Shown here one piece after another: positions 8,984 through 17,870 of a DNA stretch of 64,000 bases. The stretch's first letter is position 1, and each line of letters begins with the position of its first letter. The translations under genes and the position numbers were made by a program. The notes under the pieces were generated by a model, which saw nothing but the letters and a program-made list of their open reading frames with translations, was not told where the DNA came from and made no database searches. Source of the stretch: Ruegeria sp. Ofav3-42 (lineage in GTDB: Bacteria > Pseudomonadota > Alphaproteobacteria > Rhodobacterales > Rhodobacteraceae); the NCBI RefSeq assembly GCF_022347725.1, contig NZ_JAKRGB010000001.1, positions 248,001 through 312,000 on the forward strand. Direction: 5' to 3'.

Positions 8984-9990
8984 ACTGCTTTCCCCTTAAA
9001 CAGACCCGTGGGTTTGAACAGAAGCACGATCAGCAGGATGACAAAACTGACGGCGAATTTGTAGTCGGTGGACAGGAATTGCACCAATCCCGACGGGGCG
9101 AGGTTTTCCGGCGCGACATAAGTCAGCACCTTTTTCCAGGCATAGGTGATTGTCACTTCGGAGAAAGCGATGATGAACCCACCGGCGATCGCGCCCAGCG
9201 GGTTGCCGAGACCACCAACGATGGCCGACGCAAAGATTGGCAGCAGAAGTTGGAAATAGACGAACGGCTTAAAGCTCTTGTCCAGCCCGTACAACACACC
9301 AGCCGTGGTCGCCAGAGCAGCCACGATGATCCATGTGATCATCACGACGCGTTCCGGGTTGATGCCGGACAGCAGCGCCAGGTCCTCGTTGTCGGAATAG
9401 GCGCGCATCGATTTGCCGGTGCGTGTCTTGTTCAGGAACCAGAACAGCAGCGCCACAGCTACAACGGCGACGACCACGGTGATGCCTTGCGAGGTCTTGA
9501 TCGCCAGCCCTTCGCGCAACCCTGTCATCGCTTTGAAATCACGGGCAGAGACAATGAATCGCGCGCCGTCCGAAAACCGCTGATCGTCCGGTCCGATGAC
9601 AAACCGCACAAGACCGTTCATGATGAACATGACACCCATTGAGACGATCACCAGAATAACTGGTTTGGCTTTCTGCTCCCGATAGAACCGATACACCAGC
9701 CGGTCGGTGATCAGCACCAGAACGATGCAGCCCAGTATCGCGAAGGGCAGGGCCAGCAGGGCAGTTGGCAGCGGGCCAAAACTGACGCCGGCGGCTTGCA
9801 GGCCCCAGGTGACCAGCACGGCAATCATCGCGCCAAAGGCCATCGTGTCGCCATGGGCAAAATTCGAAAACCGGAGGATGCCGTAGATGAGGGTGACCCC
9901 CAGCGCCCCAAGAGCCAACTGGCTGCCGTAAGCAACCGCAGGCACGATGACAAAATTTGCCAGCGCGACTAACGCATTCAATAAGTCCAT
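8980..9990 (-). CDS. livH: branched-chain amino acid ABC transporter permease LivH
   Basis: 336-residue permease partner of LivM. The ATG at 9990 is chosen because the hydrophobic LivH N-terminus (MDLLNALVALANFV) starts there; the open frame continues to 10101 but is polar. Typical motifs are LGVTLIYGILRFSNFAHGD near residue 27 and AYSDNEDLALLSGIN, the ATPase-coupling loop. Adjacent transcription is from the right, with a hairpin at 10156-10182 before it. Confidence 0.9.
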   Translation of the reverse strand: MDLLNALVALANFVIVPAVAYGSQLALGALGVTLIYGILRFSNFAHGDTMAFGAMIAVLVTWGLQAAGVSFGPLPTALLALPFAILGCIVLVLITDRLVYRFYREQKAKPVILVIVSMGVMFIMNGLVRFVIGPDDQRFSDGARFIVSARDFKAMTGLREGLAIKTSQGITVVVAVVAVALLFWFLNKTRTGKSMRAYSDNEDLALLSGINPERVVMITWIIVAALATTAGVLYGLDKSFKPFVYFQLLLPIFASAIVGGLGNPLGAIAGGFIIAFSEVTITYAWKKVLTYVAPENLAPSGLVQFLSTDYKFAVSFVILLIVLLFKPTGLFKGKAV

Positions 9991-10155
9991 TTGATCGTCT
10001 CGTTCTTTCGGGTGCGGCTTTATGGCATGCGTTTCGCCATATGCACAATCATTCCCGTGCTTTTTCTGACCGTTATTTGGGAAATTTTTGACCCGATACA
10101 CACATTGGCAACAGGCGCCAGTGTGTAGACGTCAGCAGGGTTGATTTTGAGTGGT

Positions 10156-10182
10156 TTCAGGCGGGGGAAAGCCCCGCCTGAA
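10156..10182 (-). terminator. hairpin after the 10.2-10.6 kb secreted-protein gene
   Basis: TTCAGGCGGGG / CCCCGCCTGAA is a perfect 11-bp stem with a 5-base loop, 46 bases past the stop codon. There is only a weak T tract. It probably separates this gene from livHM. Confidence 0.5.
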
Positions 10183-10228
10183 CAGGAGTAGTCCGGCGGT
10201 TTACAAGGCCGGATCGGAACAACGGTTT

Positions 10229-10603
10229 TCAGTTGACGGCGCAGGTTCCGCGTTCGTGGTGGGCGTTGGCCCCCGTTGCGCGGATCGCGAGCGAGCCGCT
10301 TTTGCTGTTGACGGTGTAGCCAACACTGCCACCGCTGGTGATTTGTAGGAATTCGTGGGCTCCGAGGCCTTTGAAAACGTGCACCTCAACCACTTCGCCA
10401 TCCACGCTTACGGTTCCCTTGGACTCACCTTCGATGCGTTTCAATGAGATCTTTTTCGGCGTGCCGGTAGGGGTACACTTGGTGGATTTGCAAATCTCTT
10501 CAATCTGACACTCGTAAACAAACTCAGCTCCAGGCGTTTTCTGCGTTGTGGCCTGCGCGGCAGCGGGCAGGATCAAGGCAGCAAGAGCGGCCAGATATTT
10601 CAT
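10229..10603 (-). CDS. small secreted protein, liv-cluster family (member 1)
   Basis: 124 residues from the ATG at 10603, which begins a signal peptide (MKYLAALAALILPAAAQA). The mature part has four cysteines: CQIEEICKSTKC near its start and one at the end (RGTCAVN). The C-terminal half (FLQITSGGSVGYTV, then SLAIRATGANAHHERGTC) lines up with the C-terminal half of the 11144-11494 protein. No known family recognised. It lies between the two halves of a liv transporter. Confidence 0.7.
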   Translation of the reverse strand: MKYLAALAALILPAAAQATTQKTPGAEFVYECQIEEICKSTKCTPTGTPKKISLKRIEGESKGTVSVDGEVVEVHVFKGLGAHEFLQITSGGSVGYTVNSKSGSLAIRATGANAHHERGTCAVN

Positions 10604-11143
10604 AAAAGCTCTCCTAAAAGATATTGGCCGATGGATCGGTCCGGTCGTAGACAAAAACGGACCTTCGCAGATCCGGTTTCCGCGCCTGACTAGGTTGCGA
10701 AAATGGCGATAATTGATCTTTCCGGGGTCAGAATTCTGAAGGGCGAATTTTACTGTGACTGGTGTCTGGCGAAATTATGTATTGAAAAAACAGGATTATA
10801 TTTCTTTGCGGGGTGCCCAACACCCGTCGTCCACGGCTGACACTGCCATGATTTCGCCACATTAAGGCGCGGCGGTTGTAACGATGGCAAAATTTTTCTG
10901 TCACCAACCTGAAACAACCAGAATCGTCTGAAGCGCTATTTCCTGTGAAACAAGGGGTTTCAGACAGCAGCCGGTCTCACGCAACCTCAAGATGAAGTGA
11001 TCCACCCGGAACTTGGCTTTGATCTCAACAGGATATCCCTAGCTTTCCAAAACGGCTTGCACGGACATGCGAAGCCCAACGTAAGGAATACGGATCACGT
11101 TGCGACGTAAACCCAACGGGTCCGGGGAACAGAAAGGCAAGAA
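10604..11143. other. 540-base non-coding gap
   Basis: This is the region between two divergent small secreted-protein genes. A short GGGTG/CACCC hairpin lies near 10820. A loose Pho-box-like pair (CTGTCAC, 4 bases, CTGAAAC) is at 10898-10915. I see no gene, tRNA or firm promoter. Confidence 0.5.
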
Positions 11144-11494
11144 ATGAAAAACGTTGCGATTTTGCTTTTGGGTCTTGCAGTGCCCGGGATTGTGGCAGCT
11201 CAGAACGATCCTCTGAACGGGGAGGATTTCGTGGTGAACTGTATCTCGGACAGCACGGGCGGCGCAGTGACACTGGCGCGATCTGGGGCAACGGATAAAG
11301 GCTTCATCGTGACGGATGAGGTCAAAGGCGAAGCCACGATCATCGGCGGGCTGAACTCGCTGACGTTCCTGCATATCAAGGACAAGGACGTGATTACTTT
11401 CGTCGTCGATTTTGAGAGCCTGAACTATGACATGTCTATCAAAGGCCCCCATGCCGCGCAGGACTTTGGTTCTTGTGGTGATCCGATAAGCTGA
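11144..11494 (+). CDS. small secreted protein, liv-cluster family (member 2)
   Basis: 116 residues with a signal peptide (MKNVAILLLGLAVPGIVAAQ). Only two cysteines remain in the mature part: VNC near the start and DFGSC at the end. The C-terminal half (SLTFLHIKDKDVITFVVDF, then MSIKGPHAAQDFGSC) aligns with member 1 at 10229-10603. It is on the strand opposite to the liv genes and has its own upstream region. A start with AAGGCAAGAA just before the ATG fits a ribosome binding site. Function unknown. Confidence 0.7.
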   Translation: MKNVAILLLGLAVPGIVAAQNDPLNGEDFVVNCISDSTGGAVTLARSGATDKGFIVTDEVKGEATIIGGLNSLTFLHIKDKDVITFVVDFESLNYDMSIKGPHAAQDFGSCGDPIS

Positions 11495-11610
11495 GCTCGG
11501 TCTAACCGGGAAGGCATTCAATGGGTGCCTTCTCAAGCTTTGTCACTTTGGTTGGCGGCAAGTATCCCGTTCCAATGGTTAGTTGAGTTTTCCACAAAAA
11601 AGGGTGATTT

Positions 11611-12069
11611 CTATTGTGGTACCGCACACACCAGTGTGTCGCGAGCGATCAGTCCTTTCTCCTTATCTTTTTTGTAAACGGTGTAAGTAAATGTGCTTTC
11701 CTTGCCTAGGTATTCACCGTCCTCACTGATGTGGATAGCTGTGTCACCATCCCCAAATATGGACGTTCTGTAACCCTTTTCCCATTGTTCCAATGGAAAG
11801 ACGTCTACTTCAAACATATCAGCGGGGAGAAAATCGTGGTGGTCTTCGGAAACTTGAAGCCAGATCACAGACCAAGCGTTGGTATCCGTGCTGTTTATTA
11901 ACTTGGTCAGCAGAACGGCCCGCTTCAATAAAACCGCAGAACACCTGTTTTGAGCGTCGCAACGTTCCACAACATTGCAGTTTAGCAATTGGGCGTGAGA
12001 ATATGCGTCGCCAGCCATTGCCTGTGATGCAGTGAAAAGTGGAGCAACGAAAGCAATGAGGCGAAGCAT
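11611..12069 (-). CDS. small secreted protein next to livF (possible member 3)
   Basis: 152 residues with a signal peptide (MLRLIAFVAPLFTASQAMA). The mature part starts with NCNVVERCDAQNRC, the same three-cysteine layout as member 1, and ends with DTLVCAVPQ, again one cysteine near the end. The middle is not alignable by eye. It begins 2 bases after the livF stop codon, so it is almost certainly in the livKGF transcript. Its bases look AT-richer than those of livF, which may mean separate acquisition. Confidence 0.7.
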   Translation of the reverse strand: MLRLIAFVAPLFTASQAMAGDAYSHAQLLNCNVVERCDAQNRCSAVLLKRAVLLTKLINSTDTNAWSVIWLQVSEDHHDFLPADMFEVDVFPLEQWEKGYRTSIFGDGDTAIHISEDGEYLGKESTFTYTVYKKDKEKGLIARDTLVCAVPQ

Positions 12070-12071
12070 TC

Positions 12072-12902
12072 TCAGCCCCCCAAGAAACTCTTACGAACCT
12101 CCGGGTCAGCCAAAAGCTCCTTGCCTGTACCGGTATAGGCATTCCGCCCCTGAACCAGCACATAGCCCTTGTCCGCGATTTCCAGCGCTTGGCGGGCGTT
12201 CTGTTCGACCATCAGGATCGGCAGGCCGGTGCGTGAGACCTCGATGATCCGGTCAAACAGCTCATCCATCACGATGGGTGAGACACCCGCAGTCGGTTCG
12301 TCCAGCATCAGCACCTTGGGCTGGGTCATCAGCGCGCGGCCGACGGCGACTTGCTGGCGTTGGCCGCCCGACAGTTCTCCCGCCGGTTGGTTGCGTTTGT
12401 CGCGCAGGATTGGGAACAGGTCATAGACCTGCTCCATCGTCTGGCTGATGTCGTCGCGGCGGATGAAGGCACCCATCTCAAGGTTTTCTTCAACCGTCAT
12501 CGACGTGAAGATGTTCGAGGTCTGCGGCACAAAGCCCATGCCACGGATCACGCGATCCTGTGGGGTGAGGTTGGTGATATCCTCTCCGTCCAGCCGAACC
12601 GCGCCCGAGCGCACGTCCAGCATGCCAAAAACAGCTTTCATAGCCGTCGATTTGCCCGCACCGTTGGGACCCACGATGACTGCGATCTCACCCTTGTCAA
12701 CGGCGATGGTGCAATCGTGCAGGATGTCCGGCCCTTTGCCATAGCCACCCGTCATGGTGTCGCCGATCAGGAAGGGGCCGCCTTCGACTTTGTGCGTTTC
12801 GCCGCTTTTTGTATGTGCCGGCGTCATGGTGCCAACCCCATGCGTATTGGTGATCGAGGCGTCCTTGTTGCCCTTGTCATCCTGATAGGGATTGTCGCTC
12901 AT
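12072..12902 (-). CDS. livF: branched-chain amino acid ABC transporter ATPase LivF
   Basis: 276-residue ATPase. Walker A GPNGAGKST, signature LSGGQRQQ and Walker B VLMLDEPTAG are all present. A polar N-terminal extension of about 40 residues (DDKGNKDASITNTHG) precedes the usual LivF start; the ATG at 12902 is favoured because it overlaps the livG stop codon (ATGA). It pairs with LivG to drive LivHM. Confidence 0.92.
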   Translation of the reverse strand: MSDNPYQDDKGNKDASITNTHGVGTMTPAHTKSGETHKVEGGPFLIGDTMTGGYGKGPDILHDCTIAVDKGEIAVIVGPNGAGKSTAMKAVFGMLDVRSGAVRLDGEDITNLTPQDRVIRGMGFVPQTSNIFTSMTVEENLEMGAFIRRDDISQTMEQVYDLFPILRDKRNQPAGELSGGQRQQVAVGRALMTQPKVLMLDEPTAGVSPIVMDELFDRIIEVSRTGLPILMVEQNARQALEIADKGYVLVQGRNAYTGTGKELLADPEVRKSFLGG

Positions 12903-13687
12903 GCCCCGGCCTCCAGCTTGTCTTTGTTCTTCAGGCCGGTGCCCAGATAGGCTTCGATCACGTGCTCATTGGCCTTGATCTCATCCAGAGTTCCCTCGGC
13001 CAGCACCTTTCCCTCTGCCATACAGATGACCGGGTCGCAGATCTTGCCGATGAAATCCATGTCGTGCTCAATGACGACGAAGGTATAGCCGCGTTCCTTA
13101 TTGAGGCGCAGGATTGTGTCGGCGATGGTCATCAGCAAGGTGCGGTTAACACCTGCGCCGACCTCATCCAGAAACACAATCTTGGCGTCGACCATCATGG
13201 TGCGGCCCAGTTCCAGTAGTTTCTTCTGACCGCCCGAGACCTGACCCGCCTTGTGATCTGCCAGATGTTCGATGGTCAGGAACTCCAGAACTTCATCCGC
13301 CTTGGCCTTCAACGCGCGTTCTTCGTCGGCAATCCGCTTGCGGCCAAACCATGTGTTCCACAGCGACTCGCCGGATTGTGCGCCGGGCACCATCATCAGA
13401 TTCTCACGGCAGGACATCGAAGAGAATTCGTGCGCGATCTGGAATGTCCGCAGCAGGCCCTTGTGGAACAGATCATGCGGGGGCAGGCCGGTGATTTCCT
13501 CACCATCCATGAACACCTTGCCACTGGTCGGCGGCAGAACGCCCGCGATCACGTTGAACAGCGTTGTTTTGCCAGCCCCGTTTGGACCGATCAGGCCCGT
13601 GATCGAACCTTTTTGGATCTCCAGCGACGCCCCATCCACCGCGTGAAATCCGCCGAAATGCTTGTGCACGTCCTCGACGACGATCAT
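12899..13687 (-). CDS. livG: branched-chain amino acid ABC transporter ATPase LivG
   Basis: 262-residue ATPase. Walker A GPNGAGKTT is near residue 35, signature VSGGQKKLLELGR near 160 and Walker B IVFLDEVGAGVN near 180. The Q-loop region carries RTFQIAHEFSSMS, typical of LivG. The Walker B glutamate is followed by Val instead of the usual Pro, a small departure. It is separated from livK by two hairpins, which probably set a higher livK level. Confidence 0.92.
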   Translation of the reverse strand: MIVVEDVHKHFGGFHAVDGASLEIQKGSITGLIGPNGAGKTTLFNVIAGVLPPTSGKVFMDGEEITGLPPHDLFHKGLLRTFQIAHEFSSMSCRENLMMVPGAQSGESLWNTWFGRKRIADEERALKAKADEVLEFLTIEHLADHKAGQVSGGQKKLLELGRTMMVDAKIVFLDEVGAGVNRTLLMTIADTILRLNKERGYTFVVIEHDMDFIGKICDPVICMAEGKVLAEGTLDEIKANEHVIEAYLGTGLKNKDKLEAGA

Positions 13688-13733
13688 CTTTTCCCCTAGC
13701 CACCGTTATCGGTGTTTCTGCTTCCTCATCCCC

Positions 13734-13793
13734 AAAAGGCGAGGTGCGGCCTTTTTTCATTGAAACAGCCCGGACACAAGGCCCGGGCTGTTT
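13734..13793 (-). terminator. tandem hairpins after livK
   Basis: On the minus strand, AAACAGCCCGG / CCGGGCTGTTT (13763-13793) is followed by AAAAGGC / GCCTTTT (13734-13755). Both sit between the livK stop and the livG start. They are expected to end most livK transcripts while letting some run into livGF. Confidence 0.65.
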
Positions 13794-13817
13794 GATTTTA
13801 TGACGTTTAGCGCCGGA

Positions 13818-14999
13818 TCAACGGAAGTTGACGGTTTCGTTTTTGCCGTCGGTCACTTCGATCTCGCGATACGAACCCGCGCTTTCACCGGGGCCGATCA
13901 GTTCAACGCCCGATGCGCCGACGTAGTCGATGTCCTGACCAGCGGCCAGCAGTTCCAGACCTTTGGCCAGTTCACCCGGATATATTTTCTCACCCGGTTC
14001 GTTGGCGACGTCCATGATCTTGGCGCCGTACTCAGCCGGGTTGGTCGAACCTGCGGCCTGCATGGCCAGCATGAACAGCGCGGCGGCGTCATAAGATTCA
14101 GGCGAGTAGGGCGACGAGCCGTCAAAGCCTGCGGCCTCGGCCATGGCGAAATACTTCTCAGCACCTTCACCGCCCGAACCGGCGATCTGACCGAACGAGC
14201 CGTTCAGGTCGGGACCGACATTGGACGGCAGCGAGTCTCCGATCATGCCGCCCGGCAGACCAAAGGTGTCGAACGCACCGCTGTCTAGCGAGGACTGGAT
14301 GATGCCCAGACCGCCCTGGTCCAGGTAGCCCGCAACGACCAGAATATCGCCACCGGCAGATGCCAGTGCGCCTACTTCGGCCGAGTAGTCGGCTTTGCCG
14401 TCTTCGTGCGCGGCAACGATTGTCACTTCACCACCGGCGGCTTCGAACGAGGACTGGATCGCATCGGCCAGACCTTTGCCGTAGTCGTTGTTGGTGTAGG
14501 TCAGGGCGATCGAGTTGATGCCGCGGTCCTTCAGGATGTCGGCCATCACTTCGCCTTCACGCGCATCCGACGGAGCGGTGCGGAAGAACAGCCCGTTGTC
14601 TTCCATGGTCGACAGGCCGGGCGAGGTCGCCGACGGCGAGATCATGACCATGCCGTTCGGAATTGCAACGTTCTGCAGGATCGCGCCGGTCACGCCCGAG
14701 CAATCGCCGCCGATGATGCCAGCAACGCCGTCAGCGATCATGCGTTCGCCGTTCGAGGTTGCCAGACCGTTGTCGATGCAGCCGGTGTCGGCGCGCGATG
14801 CGGTGACGGTCGAACCATCCAGCAGTTTGCCGGACTCGGTGACTTCGGCCATCGCCAGTTCTGCGCCCGAACCCATGGCAGGTGCCAGCGATTCAATCGG
14901 GCCGGTGAAGCCAAACAGAACGCCCAAGGTTACGTCTTCGGCCAGCGCCGGACCGGCCAGCAGAGCGGATGCTGCAGTTGCTGTAAGCAGCTTTTTCAT
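13818..14999 (-). CDS. livK: branched-chain amino acid ABC transporter substrate-binding protein
   Basis: 393-residue periplasmic binding protein of the Leu/Ile/Val type. Start set at the ATG at 14999, where the signal peptide MKKLLTATAASALLAGPALA begins. The GVLFGFTGPIESLAPAMGSGAELA opening (cut here to its pattern GFTGP...GAELA) and the ISPSATSPGLS ligand loop are family features. Ligand specificity cannot be read from sequence by eye. First gene of the livKGF unit. Confidence 0.9.
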   Translation of the reverse strand: MKKLLTATAASALLAGPALAEDVTLGVLFGFTGPIESLAPAMGSGAELAMAEVTESGKLLDGSTVTASRADTGCIDNGLATSNGERMIADGVAGIIGGDCSGVTGAILQNVAIPNGMVMISPSATSPGLSTMEDNGLFFRTAPSDAREGEVMADILKDRGINSIALTYTNNDYGKGLADAIQSSFEAAGGEVTIVAAHEDGKADYSAEVGALASAGGDILVVAGYLDQGGLGIIQSSLDSGAFDTFGLPGGMIGDSLPSNVGPDLNGSFGQIAGSGGEGAEKYFAMAEAAGFDGSSPYSPESYDAAALFMLAMQAAGSTNPAEYGAKIMDVANEPGEKIYPGELAKGLELLAAGQDIDYVGASGVELIGPGESAGSYREIEVTDGKNETVNFR

Positions 15000-15153
15000 A
15001 TGGTTACTCCCTAATTGGAACGTATTCGTTCTGCGCACGACCCTAGGCAAGCTGTCTGAAAAAGAAAAGTCCTAACGCAAATGTGTTTTTGCCTGACATA
15101 ATCCTATTTGTTTTGATGTGTTTGTCGCAGAATTCCGGAATTGGAGATTTATC

Positions 15154-16251
15154 ATGATTAGGGCTGTTGCGATTCTGGTCCTGTCGGTTTTGGCCGGTCC
15201 CATCAATGCTGATGTCCTGCAAACCTCAGCCGGTGCGGTGCGTGTCACCTCGATGGTCGAGGGGTTGGACACGCCTTGGGCCATCGGCCTTTTGCCTGAC
15301 GGCGGTGTCCTTGTGACCGAGCGGGACGGAGAGCTTTTGCTTGTGTCGCAGGGAAAGGCCAAACGCGTCGGCGGCGTGCCCAAAGTGGCGGCGAACGGGC
15401 AGGGAGGACTGCTGGACATCACTGTCGCGCGGGATTTCGCGCAAACCCGCGAGGTGTTTCTGACTTTTTCAAAACCGCAAAGAGGCGGGGCTGGTACGGC
15501 CGTTGCCGTGGCGCGCCTGTCGGAAAACGGGGACCGGCTGAACAACGTACGCGTCATTTTCGAGGCCGTTCCGGGCGGCTCTACCGGCCGGCACTTTGGT
15601 TCGCGGGTTGTGGAAGCGCAGGACGGTACGCTTTTTGTCACGATTGGCGATCGGGGCGACCGTCCGAGCGCGCAGGACAGGTCCAGCCATATGGGGACCG
15701 TCATACGTATCAACCGGGACGGAACGGTGCCTGCCGACAATCCTTTCGTCGGGCAGGCGGGAATTCGGCCCGAAATCTGGTCCTATGGACATCGGAACGC
15801 ACAGGGCGCAGGGCTGGATCGTCAGGGACGCCTGTGGATCTCGGAGCATGGTGCTCAGGGTGGTGACGAAGTGAACCTGATCCGTCCGGGCCGGAATTAC
15901 GGCTGGCCGGTGATTTCCTACGGCGTGCACTATTCCGGCCAAAAGATCGGCGAGGGCACATCGAAGCCGGGAATGGAGCAGCCAGAGCATTACTGGGACC
16001 CGTCCATCGCTCCGTCCGGGCTGATGGTTTACTCCGGCAAGCTGTGGCCGGAATGGAGAGGTGACATCTTCGTCGGTTCGCTCAAATTCGACTATATCGC
16101 GCGGCTCGAAGGGTCGCCCCTGCGCGAGGTCGAACAGATCAAAGGTCCCGAAACCGAGCGTGTGCGCGACATCGTTGAAGCCGCTGACGGTTCGATCTGG
16201 TTTATTTCCGTGGGACTGGGGGCGGTTTACAGAATGACACCTCAAGTCTAA
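15154..16251 (+). CDS. PQQ-dependent sugar dehydrogenase (soluble aldose type)
   Basis: 365 residues from the ATG at 15154, which has GGAG 8 bases upstream and begins a signal peptide (MIRAVAILVLSVLAGPINA). The six-bladed propeller of the GDH-B/YliI family is indicated by GLDTPWAIGLLPDGGVLVTERDG (pattern TPWAI...LLVTER), SYGHRNAQGAGLD and ISEHGAQGGDEVN. Oxidises aldose sugars in the periplasm with PQQ. No PQQ synthesis genes are in this window. Divergent from livK. Confidence 0.85.
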   Translation: MIRAVAILVLSVLAGPINADVLQTSAGAVRVTSMVEGLDTPWAIGLLPDGGVLVTERDGELLLVSQGKAKRVGGVPKVAANGQGGLLDITVARDFAQTREVFLTFSKPQRGGAGTAVAVARLSENGDRLNNVRVIFEAVPGGSTGRHFGSRVVEAQDGTLFVTIGDRGDRPSAQDRSSHMGTVIRINRDGTVPADNPFVGQAGIRPEIWSYGHRNAQGAGLDRQGRLWISEHGAQGGDEVNLIRPGRNYGWPVISYGVHYSGQKIGEGTSKPGMEQPEHYWDPSIAPSGLMVYSGKLWPEWRGDIFVGSLKFDYIARLEGSPLREVEQIKGPETERVRDIVEAADGSIWFISVGLGAVYRMTPQV

Positions 16252-16284
16252 GTAATTTAAAATTTACAATACGCTGAGGCAAAG

Positions 16285-16692
16285 ATGCTCCGAATTCTCA
16301 TCTCGCTTTTTCTGTCATTTTGCGCTTTACCCGCGTTTGCTCAGGACGGATTTAAAACCTATGAAGAATACTCTTCATTCGTAGATTCAAAGATCAAAAA
16401 CCGAGAGTTTTCTAACGTATTCACACAGATGAATCTTCACGGAAGTGACCCGGATCAGCTACAACAGATCCACAATCAACTTCTCGATGTAGTGCCTTTT
16501 TATCTTACCGATGTTGATGTCATAAAGTCTGTAGATCTCGGAAACGGGTATAGGCAAGAAATGCGTTCCTACTGGAATGATAAAAACAGTTATGTCTATG
16601 CATATGCATTTCTTCACGAACGTAGCGACAGGATCGTGGTGCTGCAATTCGTGTTGCACACCAACTCTTCCGTTATATTTGACATGTTCTAG
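16285..16692 (+). CDS. small secreted protein, unknown
   Basis: 135 residues with a signal peptide ending at AFAQ. GAGG stands 7 bases before the ATG. The mature part is rich in Asn, Asp, Tyr and Phe and lacks cysteines (apart from one in the signal). No family recognised. The gene is visibly AT-richer than both neighbours, a sign of possible recent acquisition or relaxed constraint. It converges on the GlxA-type regulator gene with only 4 bases between stop codons. Confidence 0.6.
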   Translation: MLRILISLFLSFCALPAFAQDGFKTYEEYSSFVDSKIKNREFSNVFTQMNLHGSDPDQLQQIHNQLLDVVPFYLTDVDVIKSVDLGNGYRQEMRSYWNDKNSYVYAYAFLHERSDRIVVLQFVLHTNSSVIFDMF

Positions 16693-16696
16693 AGAT

Positions 16697-17701
16697 CTAA
16701 ACTGACAATCGCCCACTTTGCGCACCGCGCTCACGGTAGGGCGTGGTGTTGTAATGAGCACGGTAGCATTTCGAGAAATGGCTGGGCGAGGCAAAACCGC
16801 AGGCCAGCGCCACATTGATGACGCTCATATCCGTTTGCATCAGCAGGTTGCGCGCTTTGTGCAAGCGCAATTCCATGTAGTAGCGCTTAGGCGAACGGCT
16901 GAGATATCGGCGGAACAGGCGTTCCAGCTGTCGCGTGGACATGCCCACGTCCTTGGCCAGAATCGAAGGCGAGATCGGCTCTTCGATGTTCTTTTCCATC
17001 ATCAGGATGACCTGGCTCAGCTTGGGGTGGCGCACACCGATCCGGGTCGGGGTGGACAGGCGCTGCGTATCCTGATCGGTGCGGATCGACGAATAGATCA
17101 TCTGATCTGCCACGGCGTTCGCGAGATCCTCACCATAATCGTCGGCAATGATCTTGAGCATCAGGTCAATGGACGACGTGCCGCCCGCAGTGGTCATGCG
17201 GTTTCCATCGATCTGGAAGACGGATTTAGTCAGTTCCACCTCATCGAATTCCTCGATGAAGCTGTCCGAGTTTTCCCAGTGGATCGTGGCGCGCTTGCCG
17301 TCCAGCAAACCTGCTTTGGCCAATGTATAAGCCGCCGTACACAATCCGCCGATGCGCAGACCCCGGCGCGCCTCGCGGCGCACCCAGTTCAGGACTTTTT
17401 TCGTCGTCGCCAACTGAACGTCTACACCGCCGCAGATCAGTACCACGTCGTCTCGCTGCAATTCAGTCAGATCGGAATCAAGGCTAAACGTGGTCCCGGC
17501 TGAGCAACTGACCGTTTCACCACCCTCACCGGAAAGCGTCCAGGTATAGAGCTCTTTGTCCGCCATGCGGTTGGCGATACGAAGACTGTCCAGTGCAGAT
17601 GCAAAAGACAGCAAAGAGAACTTGTCCAGCAGGACAAACACGAAATGGCGAGGATTGGCCTCAGTGCCTTCCACTGTGACAACTTGGCGTTGCTCTTGCA
17701 T
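16697..17701 (-). CDS. GlxA-family transcriptional regulator (DJ-1/PfpI plus AraC HTH)
   Basis: 334 residues from the ATG at 17701. The N-terminal DJ-1/PfpI-like domain (about 15-190) includes the elbow GGLCTAAYTLAKAG with a cysteine at the usual nucleophile position. The C-terminal AraC-type double HTH (about 225-325) has MSTRQLERLFRRYLSRSPKRYY and VALACGFASPSHFSKCYR. Relatives control glycine betaine, carnitine or amino acid catabolism (GbdR, CdhR, ArgR types), but no such genes adjoin it, so the target is open. Divergent from aroG. Confidence 0.88.
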   Translation of the reverse strand: MQEQRQVVTVEGTEANPRHFVFVLLDKFSLLSFASALDSLRIANRMADKELYTWTLSGEGGETVSCSAGTTFSLDSDLTELQRDDVVLICGGVDVQLATTKKVLNWVRREARRGLRIGGLCTAAYTLAKAGLLDGKRATIHWENSDSFIEEFDEVELTKSVFQIDGNRMTTAGGTSSIDLMLKIIADDYGEDLANAVADQMIYSSIRTDQDTQRLSTPTRIGVRHPKLSQVILMMEKNIEEPISPSILAKDVGMSTRQLERLFRRYLSRSPKRYYMELRLHKARNLLMQTDMSVINVALACGFASPSHFSKCYRAHYNTTPYRERGAQSGRLSV

Positions 17702-17870
17702 GGCTTGGTGTCCTTGATTCGGCGCTATGTTACGTGGCGTCCGGCGTCGTTGTTGCCAGCCACCATGATCAAAGCTTGTTTCCCCCGTCAAGAGGCGCAA
17801 ATCGTATATGGTCAGTCTTCAATGCATTTTGTATAGAGACGACCTGACTACTTCAGCGGAGATCAAAGCT

